Assembly (NCBI GenBank): GCA_963702535.1
Contig: CAVPDG010000013.1
Span: forward strand, 62,001-126,000
Reading direction: 5' to 3'
DNA: 64,000 nucleotides
DNA from: CAVPDG01 sp963702535
GTDB lineage: Bacteria > Chloroflexota > Anaerolineae > Anaerolineales > UBA4823
The notes beneath the pieces were generated by a model. The model ran no database searches and was not told where the DNA came from. It saw only the letters and a program-made list of their open reading frames with translations. This document shows, piece after piece, positions 8,289-17,004 of the stretch. Position numbers and translations under genes: made by a program. Numbering within the stretch: the stretch's first letter is position 1; each line of letters begins with the position of its first letter.

Positions 8289-9908
8289 TTATTCCTCCTC
8301 GTTAGCCTCATACCGTCGAAGGCGGCGCTTGATCTGCCGCCGGGCGCGGCGCGTCTTGACAAAACCCGCCTCCGGATCGAGCCATTCCCGCAGGGGATGG
8401 GCCTCTCCGTATTCGCTGCCCGCCGGCGCGCCGGCAACTTCGACTTGATCGCCGGTTTTTAGCTCCCAATCCAGTGTCACAGTCTTGCCATTCACCTTTG
8501 CGCTGCGGCAGCGATGCCCTACCTCGCTGTGGATGGCGTAAGCGAAATCCACAGGCGTTGCCCCGGCAGGCAGCCCGATGATCTCGCCCCGCGGGGTGAA
8601 GACGTATACGTGATCATAAAACAGGCTGGATTCAAAATGATCCGGCAAGCCGGCGCCCTCCGCCAGGTTTTGCCGCCAGTCCAGCATGGTGCGCAGGTAT
8701 GCGAGCCGCCGCTCGTAGGTTTCTTCAATCGACGGGTTATCCTTGTAGCGCCAGTGCGCCGCGATCCCCAGCTCTGCATTTTGGTGCATCTCGTACGTGC
8801 GAATTTGCACTTCCAGCAGCTTGCCGTCGTCATAGACCAGTGTCGTGTGCAGCGACTGGTAGAAGTTATCCTTGGGCGCGGCAATGTAATCATCGAACTC
8901 GCCTGGCATCGGTCGCCAGAACGAGTGCAGCACCCCGAGCGCCGCGTAGCAGGACACGACATCCTCCAGGATGACCTGCACCCCACGCAGGTCGTAAACT
9001 CGCTCAAAGGGCTTGTTCTTGCGGATCATTTTCAAGTAAATCGAGTAAACCTGCATGGGGCGGATCATGACCTGCGCGGGTAGCCCGCTCCGGAACAGCA
9101 GGACTTCAATGCGCTTTTGAATCTCGTGCATCTCCTGGGCGAGCTGCGAGCTGCCGGCTTCAATGCGCTTGATAATCTCGTAAGATGCCCCCGGGTTTAT
9201 CACACGGAAGCCCAGGTCTTCCAGCTCAAACTTCATCTGCCACATCCCCAGCCGGCTGGCGAGCGGTGCATAGAGTTGCATGGCTTCCTGCGCCACCTGC
9301 TGCCGCTCCTCCAGCGGTAGGGCGTCCAGGTTGCGTGCCCGGTCCAGGTGGTTAGCCATCTGTACCAGCAGGGCGCGCAGGTCATCCCCGGCAGATTGGA
9401 GCATGCGTTGCAGGGTGCGCGCCGCTGAAGGTCCGGTGATCACCTGTGCGGCTGGGATCCTGGCTGGGGCAGGTGGGGCTCGAACTTCGTATAGCCTGTA
9501 TATTGTCTCCGTATCTGGCAAGGTCAATTTACCGGTCTTGATGGCGCGGCGCGAGGAGGCGCGAATCGATTTGCGCGCCGCCAGGAGCAGGTCAGCCAGG
9601 GATAGGTAGGCGTGCAGGATGCGCGTCACCTCGCTCCCGAATGTGGTTTCGATCTCCTCCAGCGTGCGCTTGCCATCCAGCAGCACATCGTGCAAGACTC
9701 CAACGCAAACCGTCGGGGCGTCCAAGCCCAGCTCAGCCAGGATCGCCGCCACACTCAGCGGGTGTTCCAGCCGCAGCCTGCCCGTATGTGTTAGCTGCCC
9801 GGAGTGTGTTTTAAAAGCCTGCACGCAGGCGCAGCGCACCAGGTCGCGCTCAGCCTGGGTGTAGAACTCGGGCAGCGTCGCCAGCAGGCGCTCGAGGCTC
9901 ATCGTCAT
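8289..9908 (-). CDS. RelA/SpoT homologue without C-terminal regulatory domains
   Basis: 539 residues. Domains in order: HD hydrolase-like (about 1-160), RelA/SpoT nucleotidyltransferase (about 215-400) and TGS (about 425-490). The helical, zinc-finger and ACT domains of long Rel proteins are missing. The HD box reads LHDVLLD (His73, Asp74), where the usual HDxxED has Leu for Glu, so hydrolysis of (p)ppGpp may be impaired. The synthetase part keeps DYIAAPKDNFYQSLHTT, EVQIRT and AELGIAAHWRYK, but the substrate-binding segment reads IRPMQVYSIYLKM where RPKH is usual. It is predicted to make or sense the alarmone (p)ppGpp. It is transcribed divergently from the gene at 9957. Confidence 0.8.
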   Translation of the reverse strand: MTMSLERLLATLPEFYTQAERDLVRCACVQAFKTHSGQLTHTGRLRLEHPLSVAAILAELGLDAPTVCVGVLHDVLLDGKRTLEEIETTFGSEVTRILHAYLSLADLLLAARKSIRASSRRAIKTGKLTLPDTETIYRLYEVRAPPAPARIPAAQVITGPSAARTLQRMLQSAGDDLRALLVQMANHLDRARNLDALPLEERQQVAQEAMQLYAPLASRLGMWQMKFELEDLGFRVINPGASYEIIKRIEAGSSQLAQEMHEIQKRIEVLLFRSGLPAQVMIRPMQVYSIYLKMIRKNKPFERVYDLRGVQVILEDVVSCYAALGVLHSFWRPMPGEFDDYIAAPKDNFYQSLHTTLVYDDGKLLEVQIRTYEMHQNAELGIAAHWRYKDNPSIEETYERRLAYLRTMLDWRQNLAEGAGLPDHFESSLFYDHVYVFTPRGEIIGLPAGATPVDFAYAIHSEVGHRCRSAKVNGKTVTLDWELKTGDQVEVAGAPAGSEYGEAHPLREWLDPEAGFVKTRRARRQIKRRLRRYEANEEE

Positions 9909-9932
9909 GCCCTTAATCTTACATCATCACAG

Positions 9933-9938
9933 TATAAT
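9933..9938 (+). promoter_or_regulatory. Probable -10 element
   Basis: TATAAT lies 18 bases before the ATG at 9957, with a GGGAGA ribosome binding site between. Transcription would start only a few bases before the ribosome site, giving a very short leader. Confidence 0.4.
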
Positions 9939-9956
9939 TTTAACGGGAGATTTGGT

Positions 9957-10937
9957 ATGGATTTTGGGATGGTTATCGACTGGTTGCTATCCGGTCCGGC
10001 ATGGGTGCAGTACCGCACGCAGGTAGAGTTGCTGGGTCGTTTGCCGGATGAAGCGCAGATGGTTGCTTTGCGCCAGCGTATCGTCGCGGAGCCGCAAGTG
10101 CAGGTGTTGCTCACCGAGTTGGCTGGCTGGCCCGGCTCAGCGCTTACCAGCCATAAAGCTGCCGGAACCCTCATGCACAAGCTCAACTTTATCGCTGACC
10201 TAGGACTTCAGCATACGGATCCGGGTATCGCAGCGCTCTTGAGCAAAGTGCTCGCTCACCAATCGCCCCAGGGACCATTCCAGGTGCTGCTCAATATCCC
10301 GAAACACTTTGGCGGCAGCGGGCAGGATGAGTGGGCATGGATGCTGTGTGATGCCCCAAACTTGGTGTACGCTCTTAGCCGCATGGGCTTGGCGCAAGAT
10401 CCGCGGGTCCGGCATGCTCTTGGCGTGCTGCTTGATCTCCAACGAGAGAATGGCTGGCCTTGTGCCGTATCGCCCGAGATGGGCAAGTTCCGCGGTCCTG
10501 GTCGCCTCAGTGATCCCTGTCCCTATGCCAATCTCGCCATGCTCAAGGCTTTGAGCGCACATCCTGATCTGCAGGATAGTCCGGCAGTTCGCCGCGGCGT
10601 TGAAACCATCCTCTCATTGTGGGAAAGCAGGCGAGCGAATCATCCCTACCTTTTCCATATGGGTACGGATTTTTGCAAGCTCAAAGCCCCCATGGTGTGG
10701 TACGACATCACTCACGTCTTGTATGTGCTTTCGCAGTTTGATTGTGCTCGCCACGATCTGCGTCTGGTGGAAATGGCAGTTATCGTCGGAGCTAGGGCTG
10801 ACGAGCAGGGCAGGTACACGCCGGAGAGCGTCTGGACCCCCTGGAAGGATTGGGAGTTTGGGCAGAAAAAGCAGCCCTCTCGCTGGTTGACCCTGTTAGT
10901 GCTCCTGGCAATGGCAAGGATGGAGGCGCGTGCTTGA
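9957..10937 (+). CDS. Predicted alpha/alpha-toroid protein, prenyltransferase/cyclase-like
   Basis: 326 residues from ATG at 9957 with GGGAG seven bases upstream. The sequence is a series of paired helices with motifs such as ALGVLLDLQRENGWP, KALSAHPDLQDSPAVRRGV and YDITHVLYVLSQFD. This spacing of a short Gly-Trp turn after each helix pair resembles squalene-cyclase and prenyltransferase toroids. The catalytic DxDD motif of cyclases is not visible, so it may be a non-enzymatic relative. There is no signal peptide. The stop overlaps the next small gene by eight bases, suggesting translational coupling. Confidence 0.55.
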   Translation: MDFGMVIDWLLSGPAWVQYRTQVELLGRLPDEAQMVALRQRIVAEPQVQVLLTELAGWPGSALTSHKAAGTLMHKLNFIADLGLQHTDPGIAALLSKVLAHQSPQGPFQVLLNIPKHFGGSGQDEWAWMLCDAPNLVYALSRMGLAQDPRVRHALGVLLDLQRENGWPCAVSPEMGKFRGPGRLSDPCPYANLAMLKALSAHPDLQDSPAVRRGVETILSLWESRRANHPYLFHMGTDFCKLKAPMVWYDITHVLYVLSQFDCARHDLRLVEMAVIVGARADEQGRYTPESVWTPWKDWEFGQKKQPSRWLTLLVLLAMARMEARA

Positions 10938-11108
10938 AAAGTTGAAGGTCTCTGCTCGCCGCCTGGAGCAGGAGTCCTATGCGCTGTATCTCGCTTACCG
11001 CGATCGCCCGCACTCCCTAGCCGGGCAGGGATTGCAATTGTTATCACGCTCTGGGCTATTGGATTTTTACTCCTGGCTTACCTGGTTTACCGGTATATAA
11101 ATCGTTAG
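10930..11108 (+). pseudogene. Small membrane protein, frame broken
   Basis: GTG at 10930, just after GGAGG, starts MLEKLKVSARRLEQESYALY and LAYRDRP. The adjacent frame then reads ALPSRAGIAIVITLWAIGFL and LLAYLVYRYINR to a TAG at 11108. A single indel near 11010 joins them into a protein of about 58 residues with one membrane helix. It overlaps the end of the toroid gene. The family is not recognised; the amphipathic start resembles the opening of DUF1232-type proteins, but the rest does not. Confidence 0.45.
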
Positions 11109-11157
11109 ACCCTTCGATCATGTGTAGGTCGGATTTTCAACACGAAGTGGCAACTAT

Positions 11158-11391
11158 TCAGTCAGCCAATCCCGCCTGCAGTCTTGCGATTGCCTCCATG
11201 GCCTCAGCTGAGCCTTTAAGAACAGGCGCTCGGCTTTCGTAATACTCTATCGCCGCTGAATAGCGCCTTGCCAGGTTGTCGATTTCCTCGGAGCGGTCCT
11301 CATGGCTGACGACGAGCAAGCTATCGTTATACCCAAGATCCACACCAATGGTTAGATCAATCGAAAACTCGTTGGGTGCGAGTAACTTCAA
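11158..11391 (-). CDS. Short hypothetical protein, possibly a gene remnant
   Basis: 77 codons from TTG at 11391, with no ribosome binding site and a stop directly upstream. It reads LTIGVDLGYNDSLLVVSHED and later AIEYYESRAPVLKGSAEA. Composition is protein-like, with a strand-rich first half and a helical second half. No family is recognised. The poor start suggests a fragment of a longer lost gene. Confidence 0.35.
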   Translation of the reverse strand: MKLLAPNEFSIDLTIGVDLGYNDSLLVVSHEDRSEEIDNLARRYSAAIEYYESRAPVLKGSAEAMEAIARLQAGLAD

Positions 11392-11801
11392 TCAGTCTTC
11401 GGATGGATCTTGACTACTGAAGTTGCTCGAGCGAAGGCATCTCTATGGTCTCGGATGTATCCCATAATATGTTCACTGATCCGTCATGTCCTATCCAGCG
11501 TACTTCCTAATATCCGTGGTGATCATCATTCAACGATTTTAGGGAAGTATGAGTCGGGCCGGAATGCTAGGCCCTTACGGTGTCCTGTTAGTTGATCAAC
11601 CTGAATCCACGATCTGTGCCCGCTGCCAGCCTGTGATTGTTGCCTGGCCGGCTAACTTCTGCCGTGCTCGATACTGAAATACCAAGCGATCAACTCGCTG
11701 CATTATGCAATTAATTTCGTATAGTTTCAGTATGCATATAGACGGGATAACCAAAAACTTCTAGGCTTTGAGTAAAGTCCACGCAATGCCGCAATAAACA
11801 G
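11392..11801. other. Stretch without a supported gene
   Basis: AT-richer than its neighbours. The only open frame with coding-like character is a 42-codon one on the plus strand (about 11549-11677) with AGGGA before its ATG and a CARC motif (LVDQPESTICARCQ). It could be the remnant of a zinc-ribbon protein, but it is too short to call. Confidence 0.3.
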
Positions 11802-12011
11802 CTACTTCCTCAAAGTTATATTATTAATCGCGAAGCGGAAAAAGGGTTGGCACTCGGGTGGTTGCTCGTAGGTATCATTCTCAAATAGCCCAGGCCAGTG
11901 AACATGCACCGGTCGCTCCTCCTCAGACGCAAAGAGAGACCACGCCAGTCCATCTTCTTGCCAATGCCGAAATGGTAGTCGGTTAGTCATAGATACACCT
12001 TGAGTGGTCAT
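11802..12011 (-). CDS. Short hypothetical protein
   Basis: Up to 69 codons. The more likely internal start gives MTNRLPFRHWQEDGLAWSLF followed by EERPVHVHWPGLFENDTYEQ and PPECQPFFRFAINN. The aromatic-rich, evenly mixed composition looks translated. No membrane segment, signal or known motif is present. It stands alone on its strand. Confidence 0.35.
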   Translation of the reverse strand: MTTQGVSMTNRLPFRHWQEDGLAWSLFASEEERPVHVHWPGLFENDTYEQPPECQPFFRFAINNITLRK

Positions 12012-12012
12012 T

Positions 12013-12037
12013 TGTAGGGGCGCACAGCGGTGCGCCT
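12013..12037. repeat. Intergenic palindrome, GTAGGGGCGCAC type
   Basis: GTAGGGGCGCAC and GGTGCGCC form a hairpin with a four-base loop. It belongs to the same style of dispersed GC-rich intergenic hairpin as the one at 24484, which begins TGTAGCGGGCGAAC. No T-run follows, so it is not an obvious terminator. Confidence 0.4.
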
Positions 12038-12218
12038 TTCCAGTAGATTATTATTCAGAGCGTTTGGAGTGCGGGCAGCAATTTACGAATAATTATAGTA
12101 GCTATCTAGCAATGGTGAAATCCCTCTCACTGTATTCTGTGCGTTATGGTTGTGTATGACCTCGCCGATCCCACATCATGCACCTTGTATTCTAATGAAT
12201 TATCTGATCTTTGAGCGT

Positions 12219-12224
12219 TATAAT
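12219..12224 (+). promoter_or_regulatory. Probable -10 element
   Basis: TATAAT in the context GAGCGTTATAAT, about 40 bases before the ATG at 12263. It shares GCGTTATAAT with the box before the fibre gene. No convincing -35 box was found. Confidence 0.45.
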
Positions 12225-12262
12225 CTTACAAAAATGCAAGGTTTCCCGGGAGGAATATTGCC

Positions 12263-12787
12263 ATGAACGCGAGAAAACTTCTTCAGCTGCTCTTGGTCGT
12301 TGCCATCACCGTCGGTGCTTTGGGCTTTGGTTGGCTGCCGTCCTTTGCCGCCAAAGAAACGAAAAAGACCATCACCCAAAAGATCACCGCAGGCGCTCGG
12401 GAAGACGTCGGTCTTGGTCGCAGCGGCGTCTTCATGCCCAGCTCTGCCTATACCGGCGATCTGACCCTCACCCGGAATGAATTCAAGACCACTAAAATCG
12501 GAAATTTGCGCTTCACCGAGCCGGCGATTGCGGTCAGCCTGTCCGCAGGGGGTAATAGCGACGTCAAGAAGGTCACCGGCATCGTTTATGTGTATTTCAA
12601 GCTGCTCCCCTGGGAGCGCCGCTTGTGGGACGAAGGCACCGCAAGCATCTACCAGTTGGACCCGGAGACCGGCAAGTGGGTCGCCTGTGCAAATGTCAAG
12701 CTGGTATCAGGCAAGAATTCGCCGAACGGGCGCCTTGCGTGCGTCATGACGGAATTCGGTACTTTTGCCATGGCGACCACGGAGTAA
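12263..12787 (+). CDS. Secreted hypothetical protein
   Basis: 174 residues with GGGAGGAAT before the ATG. A signal peptide runs to about residue 33 (GFGWLPSFAAK). The mature part has beta-rich segments such as GRSGVFMPSSAYTGDLTLTR and VTGIVYVYFKLLPWERRLWD, ending in ACVMTEFGTFAMATTE. The motif YFKLLPWE.RLWDEG..SIYQLDPETG.W suggests a beta-sandwich that binds at the surface, but I do not recognise the family. Its own promoter and a following hairpin suggest a single-gene transcript. Confidence 0.65.
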   Translation: MNARKLLQLLLVVAITVGALGFGWLPSFAAKETKKTITQKITAGAREDVGLGRSGVFMPSSAYTGDLTLTRNEFKTTKIGNLRFTEPAIAVSLSAGGNSDVKKVTGIVYVYFKLLPWERRLWDEGTASIYQLDPETGKWVACANVKLVSGKNSPNGRLACVMTEFGTFAMATTE

Positions 12788-12846
12788 GCCGGGGTCAGAG
12801 TCGGCTTATCCACAAAACCACTATCTAAATCTGACATTCTCATAAT

Positions 12847-12872
12847 ATTGCGCATGGTATTCCATGCGCAAT
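12847..12872 (+). terminator. Hairpin terminator
   Basis: Perfect 11-base arms ATTGCGCATGG and CCATGCGCAAT with a TATT loop, followed by ATTTTG. It lies 60 bases after the stop of the secreted protein gene. Confidence 0.55.
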
Positions 12873-12889
12873 TATTTTGTGGTATAATA

Positions 12890-12903
12890 AGAACATATGT
12901 TCT
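12890..12903. promoter_or_regulatory. LexA-like (SOS) box with flanking -10 elements
   Basis: AGAACATATGTTCT is a perfect palindrome. Its core GAACATATGTTC equals the core of the Gram-positive LexA consensus CGAACATATGTTCG. TATAAT sits on both sides (about 12883 and 12906), as expected for an operator overlapping a promoter. Downstream on the plus strand only a 24-codon frame (MKLTLYKTERKMELTAV) is present from about 12920 before a stop, so the regulated gene may be truncated. Confidence 0.45.
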
Positions 12904-13048
12904 GTATAATCACTTGCTATGAAACTAACTCTCTATAAAACTGAACGCAAGATGGAATTGACTGCCGTAATGCGCATAGCCATTAATACATAAACCCATC
13001 ACAGCATCTTCACAACAGGTAGCTGATCCTTTAAAAAGACCTCATCCA

Positions 13049-14726
13049 TCACGGCGCCGTTTCGATCACGATCCCGTTGTAGCCCTCGCATACCCCCCGG
13101 TCGACATCCGGGAAGACCATCACCCAGCCCTCACGCAGCGCATCGGGTTGTTGAGGGTCGTAGGCGCAACCTCCATTCTCTCCGGCTGCACAATTGAACG
13201 CCTCATATTGCAGCGCGATGCCCAGCTTGGTGGTGATGATGGACAGGTTCTCTCCAGGCTGGACGGCAATCTGGCAGAATGTGCGCCCCTGGTCGCTGCT
13301 TGCCGGGGTTGTCGTCAGGTCGGCAGACAGGGTAGGGGAGACCGGCGCGGTCGCGCTCGGCAGCAGGGTCGGCGTGGCTGCGAGGGCGGTTGCTGCTGTC
13401 GCCTGGAGCGGCAGCTCGCTCGCCACCGGGAGGATGCCAGCCGCTTGAGCGGTGAGGGTGGCATTGGCTTCCGCCCCGCCACCCCGTAATCTTGAGTACA
13501 TAAACCAGCCGCCCACAGCCAGCATACCGATCAGCCAGATCAAGCCCAGTACCAAGAATTAAGGACGGTGTGTATCTCCCGAAGGGATTGTGGGGTTGGA
13601 GCCGTCTGCCGGGCGTAGGGCTGCGACGAGCGCTGCTAGCTGCTGGGCTGGCAGATGGCGATAGTCTTAGCGCTTTGTGCTGCGCTGTTGCCGGCGGGGT
13701 TGTGGAGAGTGTTGCCGGTCTGGTGCGCAGCGTATCTGCCAATTCGCTTGGCTTAGGAGCAGGCGTTTCGGCGCTGGCAGGGATGGAGAGGCTATCTCCA
13801 TCAAATGGTGGAAGCTCCTCGCTCTCTCTTGCGAGGGTTGCAGACTTGACGGTGTCTTGCTGTGAGAGCGCTGCAAGGGTGATACCCGGCAACGTAGCAT
13901 CTTGATCCATCCTGGGGGGACGCGGCTGGTTTGGGTCTGTTCGAGCTCCAATTACAGCGCTGCTGTCTTCTGGGATTGCCTCCCCCACCTCAATCAGGAT
14001 CACAGTGGTGTTATCGATCCCCCCGGCTTCGTTAGCAAATTCCACCATGCGCTTAACAGCATCTTCCAGTGCGCCTTCCGTCGCCAGGGGCACCAGGTCA
14101 TCCGGACGTGCATATCGAGTCAGTCCATCGGAGCAGAGCAGCAGGCGGTCTCCCGGGCGCAGGGGGATATCGGGGAACACATCGACGAACACGTCAAGCT
14201 CACCGCCCAGGCTGCGGGTGATCCGGCTTTTTACCGGCGAGTTTTGAGCTTCTTCTTCTGTGATCACCCCGTCGCGCACCAGCTCGCTTGCCAGGTTATG
14301 GTCGCGAGTCAGTTGTTGGGCAGAGCCGTTCCGGATCAAATATGCCCGCGAATCACCCACGTTGGCGATCGTCAGGCTATCCTCCCAGATCGTCGCTGCC
14401 ACCATGGTCGTCGCCATGTGCACCGGTCCCAGGTTCTCGGCTGCGTAGTGGTAGATCTCATTTCCCACCTGGCGCATAGCTTGCCGCAGGCGCGTTCCTG
14501 GGTGCAGTTGGGATGAGCGGTAGTACTCCCGCAGCACCTTCTCCGCGGCATACTGGCTGGCAAGGTCGCCTTGCGCTGCCCCGCCCACTCCGTCGGTAAC
14601 GATGTAGAGCCGCCCGCTGGTTTTCAGCTCATCGGGATCTTCTGGTTCGTGGATGACGAGGAAATCCTCGTTCCTGGCGCGTTTCAGCCCGGGGTGGCTC
14701 TGGGACGCTGAGTGAATGGTGTACAA
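13049..14726 (-). CDS. PP2C-type Ser/Thr phosphatase with membrane helix and LysM-like outer domain (one frameshift)
   Basis: TTG at 14726 gives MYTIHSASQSHPGLKRARNE. The PP2C domain spans about residues 5-245 with the metal-binding acidic residues in RARNEDF, YIVTDGVGG, LLLCSDGLT and GGIDNTTVILI. A Pro/Ser/Thr linker follows. The frame breaks near 13558 and continues as LGLIWLIGMLAVGGWFMYSR, a membrane helix. An outer segment ends in IAVQPGENLSIITTKLGIAL and a closing VMVFPDVD, which resembles one LysM unit. It would dephosphorylate Ser/Thr-phosphorylated proteins, with the outer domain perhaps sensing the cell wall. It starts 14 bases after the FHA gene. No kinase gene is in the window. Confidence 0.75.
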
Positions 14727-14739
14727 GCCACAGGCCTCT

Positions 14740-15150
14740 TTATTCCTGCATTTCGAAGTGTAGCACGGTTTCACCCAAACGAAGGGTATCACCGGATTGT
14801 AGCACAGCTTGCGGGTGCGCGGGGATTTCATTCACCAGGGCGGGTTTCTCCGGATACAGGCTGGTGATGACGTACTCGCCTTCCTGGTAGCGGATGATCG
14901 CCTGCCGCCGAGCGGCGCTCAATCCCTTGAGCGGGATATCATTCTCTTCGCGCTTGCGCCCAAGGCGAATTTCATCCTTATCCAATTTCCATACCCGCCC
15001 GGGTTCCACCCCTTCAACCTCGCGCAGGAAGGCTGGCTTGCGTGCAAACATCTCGGAGATTGCTTGTTCGCGCTTTTTCAACCCTCGCCTCAGGCGGAGC
15101 GGTACGATGACGATTGCCGCCGTTCCTAACAGGAACACCAGCGCCGCCAA
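14740..15150 (-). CDS. FHA-domain protein with N-terminal membrane helix (possibly part of the vWA gene)
   Basis: 136 residues. One membrane helix (ALVFLLGTAAIVIVPLRLRR) is followed by an FHA domain (about 50-133) with LGRKREENDIPL and AARRQAIIRYQEGEYVI, the phosphothreonine-binding Arg/Ser loops being roughly conserved. The only start is TTG with no ribosome binding site. The frame is open further upstream (SRRNNPYPALLA) into the end of the vWA gene. A single indel near 15170 would therefore fuse vWA, helix and FHA into one protein. FHA domains read Thr phosphorylation, matching the adjacent PP2C phosphatase. Confidence 0.65.
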   Translation of the reverse strand: MAALVFLLGTAAIVIVPLRLRRGLKKREQAISEMFARKPAFLREVEGVEPGRVWKLDKDEIRLGRKREENDIPLKGLSAARRQAIIRYQEGEYVITSLYPEKPALVNEIPAHPQAVLQSGDTLRLGETVLHFEMQE

Positions 15151-15169
15151 AAGAGCTGGATAGGGATTA

Positions 15170-16642
15170 TTACGCCGTGATTTTGATATCCCGGGTTACT
15201 TCCGCTTTGTGTCCCTGGATATCGTATGCAACCAGGCGGATTGTGTGCTCGCCGGGCGGAGTCCCTGCAGGGTTCCAGCTCACCTCGTACGGCGGCGCTT
15301 CTCTGGATGCGATCAGCCGTTCATCCAGCCAGAACTCCACCCGCTCTACCACGGGGATGGCTGTCACCCTGGCAGACAGGCTGGTGATGTCGCGGATTTG
15401 CTCGTCAGGCGCCGGAGAGAGCAGTGCGATCGTGATCGGCGGTTGTACTTCCAGGCTGACATCGATCTGTCCCTTGTTCCCTGCGCTGTCTTGCGCTCTT
15501 GCGCTCAAGCGGTGTGGACCAGGCGCCAAAGCGGCTGTGTCGTAAGATGTCTCTCTGGTCAACGCATCCAGTTCAGCGATCAATTTTCCATCCACCAACA
15601 GCTCCAGGCTGACGAGTGGGGCTGGAGCGCTAACCTGGAGGGACAATTGGATGATGCCACCCACCACCTGCCCGTCTTGCAGACCAGAAAAGTCAATCCC
15701 GACCTGTTGTGAGATTGCCCTGAATGACGTTTCGGCATTCTGGTGGTGACCTTCATTCTCTACCTGTACCTGGAGCCGGTGATCATTATTATCTGCTTGC
15801 AAGCTTGAATTGAAAGTGATGTGGTACTGCCCGCGCAGCGCTTTTATCGCCGGTTGCAGGGTGTTGATCGCCGCCTGCAGGTCCTCCACGGATGGCGTAT
15901 TGCCATCCAGGAAATGGAATGATCCCCCGCTCAGCGCCGCCAGGTTTTGCAGCTCGCGCGTATTTGCCGTGCGCCAGCCGATGATAACCACCGGTACCCC
16001 TTTCTCGTTGGCTGCTTGGGCTACCAGGCTGGTGTTCGTCAGGCTGCGACCCGAATCTGGACCATCGGTGAAGAGGAGGATCAGCGGGCGTGGTGATTCC
16101 TTCAACAGGTTCAACCCTGTTAGCACGGCATCGTTGAGTGCAGAGTCCCCGGCTGCCTCGAGCAAGGAGAGCGATGCGTTGATCGGGTGTTTATTGAGCG
16201 TCAAGGGTTGTATCGTCGTCGCCTTATTCCCGAACGCCACCACCGCTGCTCGATCTTTTTCGCCGAGGCTGTTGACCAGGTTACGGGCTGCTCTTGCTGC
16301 TGATTGTAACGCTGTGGGTTCAGCGCCATATCCCGTGCTGGCGCTGGTATCCAGCACCAGCACCAGGTCGAGCGGCTGCTCGTAGATGGGCATTACGTCC
16401 AGGTCGGGAATGGGTTTTTCTGCTTCGCTGAGAGAAAAGTGTTTGGCAAATAGTCCCTGGACAGGAATCCCAAATGGATCGCGCACGGTTGCTAGCAGCT
16501 CCACCCGCGGAAAATGGCTGTCATTCACTTGATCGATGGATAGCTGCAGCCCCTCCTGCGCCGATATGTTTGCTGGACTCACCAGCAGTAGAGTCGCCAG
16601 GCAGAATAGCCCGGTGATGGCTGATAATCTTGCGCGCATCAT
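15170..16642 (-). CDS. Secreted vWA-domain protein with Ig-like repeats
   Basis: 490 residues with a signal peptide ending near NISAQ. A beta domain comes first. The vWA domain (about 93-270) has the MIDAS motif DTSAS and a later FTDGPDSGR. Two Ig-like modules follow, marked by LVDGKLIAEL and EFWLDERLIASREAPPYEVS, the latter being the Big/PKD-like pattern seen in many surface proteins. It probably binds ligand through a metal ion outside the cell. It is first in the vWA-FHA-PP2C run. The stop at 15170 may come from an indel that splits off the FHA part. Confidence 0.7.
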   Translation of the reverse strand: MMRARLSAITGLFCLATLLLVSPANISAQEGLQLSIDQVNDSHFPRVELLATVRDPFGIPVQGLFAKHFSLSEAEKPIPDLDVMPIYEQPLDLVLVLDTSASTGYGAEPTALQSAARAARNLVNSLGEKDRAAVVAFGNKATTIQPLTLNKHPINASLSLLEAAGDSALNDAVLTGLNLLKESPRPLILLFTDGPDSGRSLTNTSLVAQAANEKGVPVVIIGWRTANTRELQNLAALSGGSFHFLDGNTPSVEDLQAAINTLQPAIKALRGQYHITFNSSLQADNNDHRLQVQVENEGHHQNAETSFRAISQQVGIDFSGLQDGQVVGGIIQLSLQVSAPAPLVSLELLVDGKLIAELDALTRETSYDTAALAPGPHRLSARAQDSAGNKGQIDVSLEVQPPITIALLSPAPDEQIRDITSLSARVTAIPVVERVEFWLDERLIASREAPPYEVSWNPAGTPPGEHTIRLVAYDIQGHKAEVTRDIKITA

Positions 16643-16689
16643 GGAATATTATAGTGCAATCTGGGATTGTTTTCGCCAGGGGGGAAAGG

Positions 16690-16762
16690 GGTGCCAGATG
16701 GGGGTCGAACCCACAACCACCTGATCCACAGTCAGGTGCTCTGCCATTGAGCTACTGGCACC
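16690..16762 (-). tRNA. tRNA-His (GTG)
   Basis: Reads GTGCCAGTAGCTCAATGGCA at the 5' end, with anticodon stem and loop CTGACTGTGGATCAG (anticodon GTG), the T-loop GGTTCGACCCC and acceptor partner CTGGCAC. The extra G at position -1 typical of tRNA-His is encoded at 16762 and pairs with C73 at 16690. The CCA end is not encoded. Confidence 0.95.
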
Positions 16763-16898
16763 ATGTACAACTCGCATCCGGACATTGACTTCGTTGGGGA
16801 TAATTCCGCTTGCCGAGTCATTTGCCAGCGGAATTATACCCGAAAAAAACGGCATCGCGCAATGTCAATCCAGGTACGGAGGGTTACAGGCTTAATGA

Positions 16899-16940
16899 AT
16901 ACGGCTGGTTGGCAGTTTTCTCACCGCCAACCAGCCGTAT
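16899..16940. terminator. GC-rich hairpin downstream of a small membrane protein gene
   Basis: Perfect 15-base arms ATACGGCTGGTTGGC and GCCAACCAGCCGTAT around a 12-base loop, between the stop of the gene at 17005 and tRNA-His. No T-run follows on either strand, so termination is inferred from position only. Confidence 0.35.
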
Positions 16941-17004
16941 CAGATCGATAGGAGGGGGGTTAATCGGTCACAGTCGGGTTATGTTCCAGATCACGGCGCC
17001 GATT

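Noticed and set aside
11109..12262. Insertion sequence in the gene-poor stretch
   Set aside because: No transposase frame and no terminal inverted repeats or target duplications were seen.
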